A stretch of 64,000 nt of DNA. Origin: Paroedura picta. Its lineage: Eukaryota; Chordata; Lepidosauria; Squamata; Gekkonidae. The stretch spans positions 32,751,255 to 32,815,254 of the forward strand of contig NC_135377.1 in NCBI RefSeq assembly GCF_049243985.1, read 5' to 3'. The translations under genes and the position numbers were made by a program. The notes under the pieces were generated by a model that searched no databases, was not told the origin of the DNA, and worked only from the letters and a program-made list of their open reading frames with translations. How positions within the stretch are numbered: the first letter of the stretch is position 1; each line of letters begins with the position of its first letter. This document shows, one piece after another, positions 56,580 through 64,000 of the stretch.

Positions 56580-57478
56580 CTAGTAAAAAAGCCCATTGTA
56601 TCCTAAATACAATGGGCGCTAGGAGGCTGGGAGAGAGTAAAAGGTGGCTTACCGGCTGCATTGTGTTCTTGTTGGCGGCCATTTTATGCATACAGGCGGC
56701 CAGGCAGGGAGCTCCCTAGGCAGCGGGCTGATGCGTCGGAGGCGGCGTGTTGACGGCGTAGGCGAAGGCGGCGGCTTCAGCGGCGGCTTCAGCGGCAGAT
56801 TCGCGCCTCTCGCCGCGTCAAGCCGGCGGGCAGGGAGCCCCCGGCAGCCGCGCTTCGCGCCTCCGTCACATCAGGCCACCGGGCAGGGAGCCCCCGGCAG
56901 CCGCGTTTTGCGGCTCCCTGGGTAGCGGGCTGACGCGGCGGCGGCTTGGCGGCGGAGGCGGTGGCTTGATCGGCGGAGGCGATCTTGAAGGCGGAGGCGG
57001 CGTGTTGACGGCGGAGGCGGCGGCTTGACGCGGCGATAGGCGCTTCGCGCTTCTCGCAGCGTGAAGCCGCCGGGCAAGGAGCCCCCGGGAGCCGCGCGAA
57101 GCGTGACTGCCGGGGGCTCCCTGGCCGGCGGCCTGACGCGTCGGAGGCGCTTTGCGCCTCCGTCGCGTGAAGCCGCCGGGCAGGGAGCCCCCGGGAGCCG
57201 CGCAAAGCACGGCTCGTAGTTGCTTCTTTGAGGACTGGAGTGTGTGGTGCGGCGGCCGGGAGACGGGCCAAGTGTCCAACAGGGAGGACACTTGGCCCTG
57301 GAGTTGGACACTTGGCCCTGGAGTGCCACTCGGAGGAGCGAATCAGGAGCCGCTTCGCGGCTCCTGATTCGCTCCTCTGAGTTTTTATCCCGGACAGAGC
57401 CCGCCCTAACTCCTCCCACACAGCCCTTACTCCTTTATTTAGTCCGTGGCGCCCGCGGCACCACGGGCGGTTTAAAGA
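56580..57478 (-). mobile_element. Non-autonomous Helitron, second copy, opposite strand
   Basis: On the minus strand it starts A|TCTTTAAACCGCCCGTGG at 57478. It ends with a hairpin (stem GCCCATTGTA, 56617-56608 with 56600-56591), TTTTTTA, CTAG and then host T at 56579. Terminal sequences match the copy at 3984-5405. The interior is GC-rich with a train of palindromes but lacks the 45-bp minisatellite. No Rep/helicase ORF; the long Ala/Arg/Pro-rich open frames are by-products of GC content. Confidence 0.87.
57066..57377. repeat. Palindrome train inside the second Helitron
   Basis: Hairpins at about 57066-57132 (GCCGCCGGGCAAGGAGCCCC paired with its complement), 57134-57170 (17-bp arms, two mismatches, loop TTT), 57265-57298 (13-bp stem GGGCCAAGTGTCC, loop AACAGGGA) and 57333-57377 (21-bp perfect stem, loop TTC). 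Same architecture as 3996-4257, with unrelated stem sequences. Confidence 0.88.
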
Positions 57479-59585
57479 TATAATCTAAAAATTAACTGAG
57501 AGGTGTCAAAGAAATACAAACATTCCCTGCAAAGACAAGAAAAACAAAGCACATTAAAGAGGAAACTTTGAGAAGCCATGAAACCATGAAAATTATAATT
57601 TTATCACACCTTGTAATGTTCGGGTGTTCTTCAAACATACTAATGTCTTGGCCCATAACTGTCAAAGTTAATTTGAATCAGTTATTCCATGACTGATCCT
57701 TGGATCATTTTAAAATCGCATTTCCATGACTGTATCCTGGAAAATGTAATAGACATGGATGGAAATACATTCACAAGAGGACTGTTTTCTTATCTTCCAA
57801 TGTCTTTATTCTCAGGCATTACTACTTTTTATTTCATTTTATATTTTAGGAAACCCAATAATAACTTTCAACACTGTGCTACTCTGTATCCAAACTTATT
57901 AAAACGATACACATACACACACAATGATAAAGAAAATATGCACATACAAATGGTAGACTTATTGGTTATACAGTCACCAAGGCGCAACAGGCTATGCAAT
58001 ATTTTTTCTTTCTAACTGCCTTTTAAGGTTCTCATGGTGATGTATCATAACATGATCACCAAACTTCATTACATTTTTCAGAATGATCAAGCAACAAGTT
58101 AATAGGTTTTGATAACTTAAAACAGAGATAGTAAATCTCATCTATCTAACCACGGGGGAGTGGAAGACTCAGAACAAAAGTTCCATGGGGTTGAGATGGG
58201 TCCTCCTTGGCTTTGACTTTTGTATCCCAATACAGAATCAAAAACCATCATTTAGGAGCAGAATTGGGGGAAACTGCATGCCCTGATAGTTTTCAGATAA
58301 TGAATGAGTATTTCTCAGGAAGGACTCCCCACAACACCATCAGATGTATTGATTCTGCACAGAACAATTATAGTTATAATTATGAACAGTTATACAGGCA
58401 CGTATACTAGGGATATATGCAAAGGGCAGAAAGATTGACCTGAGTTCATAATGTTGCTATATAGTTGTCTTATAGTTACTAATACCTGCCTTGTGATTTC
58501 TTTTTGGCATGTGGGTTGAGGAGAAATAATATATTTAGGGTCCTAATTTGGAGTTAGTGATTAATCTAACTTTTTCTATTCATTTTTCTCCCACCCCCCT
58601 CTGCTTCCTCAAATCTTGACTTTGCACAAAGACAGCTCTGTTCTAAGTGGTCTCTACGGGAACAAATGGTGATTGGCAGAGAATACATTAAAACAGAAAA
58701 TATTTAACTTGAGGGTATAGCTTTGTAATTATAGCTGTACATATTAAACAAAGCATACTGCACAGAATATTTTGAACATGCACAGTATTATGTATATTAT
58801 TTTATTTACTGATGTTATGAATCTGTTTCCAGTTGTCCACGGATGGAGCTGTTTTATTTAATCCTGTACAGCAACATTTAATTGAGGTTGCTACATACAA
58901 TTTTTAAAAATAAATGTATGTGCATCACACATTTCCTGAACCATGTTGTGATAACAGCAGAAAAGATTTACTGAAGAGTTTACAGTAACTCTTATTTTAC
59001 CCATTTAGTAACAATACATTTTAAACTGAGTTTTAAAAGCCTGTTATGTTTTAACTGTCTTTGCAATACGTTTTTGGAAAAAAATAGGCAGCCAGATACA
59101 ATAAGTGTTGCCCTGGAGTAGGAATCTTGTGAGAGGTGGCATAAGAACTCTTGAGAAAATGATATCACAAACCTCATGTTTCTACAACAAATTCATTAGT
59201 ACAAGAAGCATGGGATGAATAATCAGGTACAGAAAACTCAGTTACAACTGCTGATGAAATGTTCACTATCCTTTTGCCCTGTAAGATAAGAGCAGTCGAA
59301 AAAGAAATTACAGATTTTCAATCAACATCCCTTGAATAGATGGGTAAGTAGTCTCTCAGTGCTTACATTTGGCAACTCAGCAGGGGAATCCTAATGTGCA
59401 AGGAACATCAAGAGGAAAGGGATGTACTAGTTGTTTTTCTTTTTCTCTTTTACTTTTCTGTAAATGCTTTATATGACAATAAATAATAAAAAAATTAAAA
59501 AAAAGAGGAAAGGGATGTACAAAAACTTGAAAAACATCTAGGTGTTGCTGCTCTTGGAAATACAGTTCACTGCCATGTGCCTGTG
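57479..59585. other. Intergenic, no gene recognised
   Basis: AT-rich, with short frames only and no repeat that I could name. Confidence 0.5.
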
Positions 59586-59589
59586 TTTA

Positions 59590-60262
59590 TATTTTTATTT
59601 ATTGTATTTATATCTCGCCCTCCCCGAAGGCTCAGGGTGGTTTACATGGAACAAGAAAAACAATACAAGTAACATCATTTCTAGAACAACAAGGGGAATA
59701 ATAACAACAATAACATTAACATAATAACAACAACATTAATGAATGTTGGAACTACAAGGAGCCTCAGCTCAACTCTTACTGAGATTTGTAGCAGTCCCAG
59801 TAGGGGGGGGGGGGCTAGGGGGCCAATTGGAAGAAATGGTTTAGGTCGACCTCAACCAAATGCTTGGCAGAGGAGCTCCCTTTTGCAGGCCCTGTGGAAC
59901 TGTTCAGGCTCAGTCAGGGCCCTGATCTCATCTGGGAACTTGTTCCACCAGGTGGGGGCCAGAATGGAGAAAGCTCTGCACCTGGTTGAGGTCCAGCGGG
60001 CTTCCTTGAGGCCAGGGACCACCAGGAGGTTGGAGGTGGTAAAGCACAAGGCTCTTTGAGGGGTGTAGGTGGTGAGGCGATCTCTCAGGTATACTAGGCC
60101 CAGACTGTGTAAGGCCTTAAAGGTGATAACCAAAACCTTAAGCCTGATCTGGAATTCAACCGGGAGCCAGCACAGCTGCTGGAGGATGGGCTGGATGTGG
60201 GAACTCCGAGGTGTTGCTGTGAGGACACTGGCAGCCACATTCTGGACCAATTGGTTGCTACA
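59590..60262 (-). mobile_element. L2-clade LINE, 3' part
   Basis: Reverse strand encodes NQLVQNVAASVLTATPRSSH, LQQLCWLPVEFQIRLKVLV, FSILAPTWWNKFPDEIRALT and FHRACKRELLCQAF, the C-terminus of the L2 ORF. The 3' end is TTTATATCTCGCCCTCCCCG near 59600. The C-terminal stretch is open for over 130 codons, so it is fairly young. Confidence 0.88.
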
Positions 60263-60732
60263 GCTGAAGATAATCACTGTCTCTTTGCCTATCTTAGATA
60301 TTTCCAGGCAGTTGTGCAACAGAGACAGGGAGAGAGAGAGTCATGAACCCCAGTCACAAAGCAGTGTCAGCCATCAGCTGTTAGTGTAAGACACTTCCAA
60401 ACCCAGATAGAGATTCTATATCTATATATGTAATTCCTATATATTGGGCCTTATATTTCCACAACTGAAGAGGCTAGACATATTTTAGAACAAAATGACA
60501 GCATACAGTGCCTAGGGAAGGCAGAAAAATGGAGCCTCTTCCACAGCCCACTGCAAGGAGATGTGCAATTGCTCAGAAAAGAACAATTTATAGGTACACA
60601 TAGTGCTGCTTTTGTCTGCAGCCAGGCACTTAGAAATCAGTCTAGTGACAAGACTTTCTCTGTCTCACACACACACACTTTTTTTTTTGCTAGCAGGTAA
60701 AGTGATAGCTGCTGTATAGAAAACAGAAATCC

Positions 60733-60820
60733 AGTGGCATCTTAAAGACTGACAAAATGTATTTAACTATAAGCTTTCATGATTTAGAACTCATTTCATC
60801 AGGTGCTTTATAAAGTAAAC
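60733..60820 (-). mobile_element. Penelope-like tail with intact hammerhead-like core
   Basis: Reverse strand: CACCTGATGAAATGAG, TCATGAAAGCTTATAG, TTAAATACATTTTGTCAGTC and TTTAAGATGCCACTGG. The core is at 60805-60767. Confidence 0.62.
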
Positions 60821-61807
60821 AGAACCTGAAAGGTCCATGTAAACCCAGCTACCTAACTAAACAATAATAACTTTGTTTTTATTGTAGAACATGCAGTGTA
60901 TTTTTCAACAAGAATGTATTAGTGAACAATGAAATTAGTACATAGACAAATATGAACTGTCAACATGGCTCTAACAAGCCAATAAAAATGTTCACCACAG
61001 ATAATACAGTAAAGAATCCAGAGAAGGATATGTTAACACCACGTCCTCAGTTTGCCAGCCAAATGCAACACAAAAAGAGTGGCTGTCTTATCTTCTAGAT
61101 CTAGAAAAACAATGTTCAAGGAGAATTCATGCCTAACATGCATTTTGCCCCACAGGATTCTTCAAGTCAATATTTACAGGAAAACCCGTGATCGGAATCC
61201 ACTGCTTCATTTTAGTTCATATCACCCTTATAAGTTACACGCCATTTTACTACATGGCAAGTTCCCCCCGCTACAGGCAGAAAAACACTTCTGAAATATC
61301 TTCTCACACTGGAACTCAAAATGGAACTTAGTTTATTTTCTCAGGGTTATCCCAAAAGTGTACATCACCCGGACTGGAGAAGTAGCTGCCTTGGAAGGTG
61401 GACTTTCTGGCATCATACCCACTGAAAGTCCCCTTCTCCAGTTCCATCAGGCACCATCCCTAAAATCTCCCAACCTGGAGCTGGCAATCCCACCTGCTGC
61501 AGAGACTAATGACTAGCAGGCTGCAATGCTCTGTTAGGGTTAATACCGAGGGAACGTGGCTCTGAAATCTACTGTTCCTTTGGGTGGGAGCAGAGGAAAG
61601 ACACTGTTTAATGTAGCGCTATGGTACACGGGCTGGAGGGACATGGAAAGCGTATTTTCTAACAACCTGCAGTAGTCCAGAGTTATTCCCAATAACAACA
61701 TTAAATTAGGTTGCAGGACTGCTGCAGAGAATGAGAAAATTGAGACCCGCTACAGTATATAGTCTGAGTGGAAGTGGGTCTGAGGGTAGTTTACAGTACT
61801 GCAGAAT

Positions 61808-62090
61808 AAAGGTAAAGGTATCCCCTGTGCAAGCACCGAGTCATGTCTGACCCTTGGGGTGACGCCCTCTAGCGCTTTCATGGCAGACTCAATACGGGGT
61901 GGTTTGCCAGTGCCTTCCCCAGTCATGACCGTTTACCCCCCAGCAAGCTGGGTACTCATTTTACCGACCTCGGAAGGATGGAAGGCTGAGTCAACCTTGA
62001 GCCGGCTGCTGGGATTGAACTCCCAGCCTCATGGGCAGACAGATTCAGACAGCATATCGCTGCCTTACCACTCTGCGCCACAAGAGGCTC
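61808..62090 (-). mobile_element. tRNA-derived SINE with ACCTTT tail
   Basis: Third copy of the family at 31105 and 43073. TAAAGGTAAAGGTATCCCC at the left end, GGGATTGAACTCCCAGC (B box, reversed) and GCGCCACAAGAGGCTC at the right. Just upstream, 61370-61500 holds another short interspersed repeat (CCTTGGAAGGTGGACTTTCT, CCCAACCTGGAGCTGGCAAT). Confidence 0.88.
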
Positions 62091-62289
62091 TTACTGCAGA
62101 ATAGCCTACATTTATTATTCACAAGGACAGGGTAGAAACCGGAACAGCTTAGAAGAGGCCGGAACAGGCATTAAACAACCAAGAGTACCACAAAAAACAG
62201 TGGGGATATATGATAATCAAACGTTTTTCTTACTTTCTGTATACCTTTATATTCAAAACTAAAAATATTTGTCAAAAAAAAGAAAGAAC

Positions 62290-62850
62290 CACGCGGCGGG
62301 CAAGAGCGTTCCGAATCACAGAGGAAACTAGGGGGCGCTCGAGAACTCCTCTCCATGATAGAGACGGGAAAGAGCGGCGGGCCTTGAGTCACGCGGCCGG
62401 GGCGGCGTCGTCTTCCGCTTCCCGCCTGCGCCACGAGGAGTCTGGTGTGGCCGATAATGGAGACGGGCGCGCAGAGGAAGGGGCGCCGAAGGGCGTCTCT
62501 TCGCGGGCAGGTCGCAGTCGGGCGGGGTCCCTCCACAGGTGACCGGGGGGGGGGGGTCCTCCGCTCCCTGCCCTTCCTCGGCCAATGGCGGGCGGTGCCG
62601 ACGTGGGTCTTTGTGGTCTCAGCGTCCCAGGCGCGCGCGCTTCAGCCTCGTCCCCCCCCCCGGGGAGGGGGTGATGGTCGGGCTGGGCCCCTGGGAGGCG
62701 GCGTTGCTGTTGAATGCTCTGCTACAGTAACCGTTCGCTGCTTTTTGATTGAGCGCGAGGAGACAAGTGGGCTGGCCAGGTCGGTGCTGGACTAGACGCA
62801 TTCTCTGATGTGCTAAATGGTTCCTTGCAGAGAGCTTTTGCAATGCATCG
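62290..62850 (+). promoter_or_regulatory. Orphan CpG island, candidate promoter
   Basis: GC-rich, CpG-dense block with TGAGTCACGCGG near 62387 and a pyrimidine stretch TCTTCCGCTTCCCGCC near 62411. An ATG at 62457 opens METGAQRKGRRRASLRGQVA and could end at a CCACAG|GTGACC donor near 62538, but the protein is not recognised. By human gene order the start of a SNHG6-like + strand non-coding transcript would be expected here. SNORD87 was looked for downstream and not found, so the assignment is weak. Confidence 0.5.
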
Positions 62851-64000
62851 ACACGTTCGTTGCATTTGACTAGGACTTATGTAGTTTTTAGGCCCGCGGC
62901 TCAGGAAGCGCGAGTCTGAATTGCAGACAGAGTGTGTGGCCTGGGTTACTGTATGAGCACTTTCTTGACACGTGGCCGGGAGATGCGTTTGCACTTCTGC
63001 GGGTGAATTGGGAGTTTGTTCAAAGCTGATGCTCATGAAAATACGGGGAAGCAGGCAAACTCATTTGCTGCCAAGTGCGTGTTCCCAAAATAATCATGAA
63101 CAATCCGAATTTCTTGATTATTGTATGTGCAATCCTTATGTTGCCAGGTTTTTTCTTTGTAAATTAAAATGCACACTTTATGCATTGTGTGTATTTTATT
63201 CCCAGTCTTCCCAATGGAGGCCCAACAGTTTATATTGTTGTTCTCTTTTATTTTTACAGTCCTGAAAAGTGGATTATATTGAGTGCATCTGACTCACCCA
63301 AAGTCATCCAGAAATCTGCCATGGCAGAGCGGGTATTTGATCCTGGTCCTATCCTGGAATCATTGCTTAGTTCCTGTGATAAATGCTATTCTAAAAATGG
63401 AGGTACAGTAAGCCATTGTAAACACTTTTTCTAAATAAACTAGACATATTTGTGTATTTGCTGACAGTGTCCTTCTTGGAGTACATGTAAAAATGATCCT
63501 TTTGTACACATTTGGTAGAATTGACATAGGTTTTAATTGGGTGCTGTGTTGAGACACAGTGGGGAAAAATTTGCTTCCAGTATTGATTATTTTGAGTTAT
63601 TTCTAGTCCTCTGAGTTGTCTGAATGATGATGAATGTGATGGCTACACATCATTATTGCAGCTGATGTCTTCATAAATCATTGGCACCAGCTGGATGTCT
63701 CAGTGCTAATGATAAATTGCCTCTTTGTCAATTGCCAGACAAGATAGGGAGTCATCCTACAACCGTGACCCCTGCCCTCTTCATGGCATAGCAGTGTATT
63801 TAAGTTTGGTGATTCCATTTTATTGAGGTTTTGTCTTGAGAGTGCTGGGAAATACCATGTACTTAGTTTGAACTAAGCCCGTAGGGAATACGTTGTTGTG
63901 CTTGCTTAGATAGCTGGAGTCCCAAAGGCACAGAAGCCATAATCTTTAACCTTGCTTCATCTTTCATACTTGACAAACAGGACTGACTAAAAGTGCAGAG
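62851..64000. other. Downstream of the orphan CpG island
   Basis: An acceptor-like TTTATTTTTACAG precedes 63260, and an old minus-strand tRNA-SINE fragment occupies about 63285-63365 (GACTCACCCAAAGTCATCC, CAGAGCGGGTATTTGATCC). No coding exon of MCMDC2 was recognised up to the window end. Confidence 0.45.

Noticed and set aside
56789-57421. Overlapping Ala/Arg-rich ORFs of about 140-210 residues
   Set aside because: They lie in the palindromic GC-rich Helitron interior, with several frames open at once and no conserved motif.
63600-63720. Box C/D snoRNA (ATGATGA followed by CTGA near 63623-63665)
   Set aside because: Spacing between boxes is too short, no terminal stem, and no resemblance to SNORD87 as remembered.

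Overview
The window is nuclear DNA of a vertebrate, most likely a squamate reptile and possibly a gecko. It has AT-rich introns, isolated CpG islands, and spliced genes with clear vertebrate orthologues. Its repeats are typical of squamates: tRNA-derived Sauria-type SINEs with GAA/TTC tails, 5S-rRNA-derived SINEs, L2 and CR1 LINEs, Penelope-like tails, hAT foldback elements, Harbinger and Helitrons. The species call is inference from repeat content only.

Two protein-coding genes can be built exon by exon, both on the + strand. PPP1R42 (leucine-rich-repeat regulator of protein phosphatase 1) has eight coding exons between 18913 and 41358. Its likely promoter is a CpG island at 15.3-15.96 kb that holds two RFX-type X-box motifs. 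TCF24 (class A bHLH factor) has coding exons at 53145-53528 and 54838-54951, and a probable non-coding first exon in a CpG island with a TATA-like box near 48.3 kb. From memory, COPS5-PPP1R42-TCF24-SNHG6/MCMDC2 is the order on human chromosome 8q13, so the block looks conserved. No COPS5 or MCMDC2 exon was found. A third CpG island at 62.3-62.8 kb sits where a SNHG6-like or unknown + strand transcript would start.

Layout: 1-15 kb is intergenic and packed with repeats: CR1, a Penelope tail, an L2 split by a 1.4-kb Helitron, Sauria SINEs, and a nested L2 block at 11.8-14.2 kb. 15.3-41.6 kb is PPP1R42, whose introns hold L2, SINEs, a Harbinger transposase fossil and a DIRS-like fossil. 41.6-48.2 kb is intergenic, with a perfect foldback MITE and a second Harbinger/CR1 fragment. 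48.2-56.2 kb is TCF24. 56.6-57.5 kb is a second Helitron in the opposite orientation. 57.5-64 kb is intergenic with the orphan CpG island.

The most interesting structure is the Helitron pair at 3984-5405 (+) and 56580-57478 (-). Both have 5' TC, a 10-bp subterminal hairpin, CTAG at the 3' end and insertion between A and T. Both interiors are trains of long near-perfect palindromes, and one also carries a roughly 45-bp minisatellite. A second theme is a set of five Penelope-like fragments that keep hammerhead-ribozyme-like cores. No intact mobile-element gene was seen.
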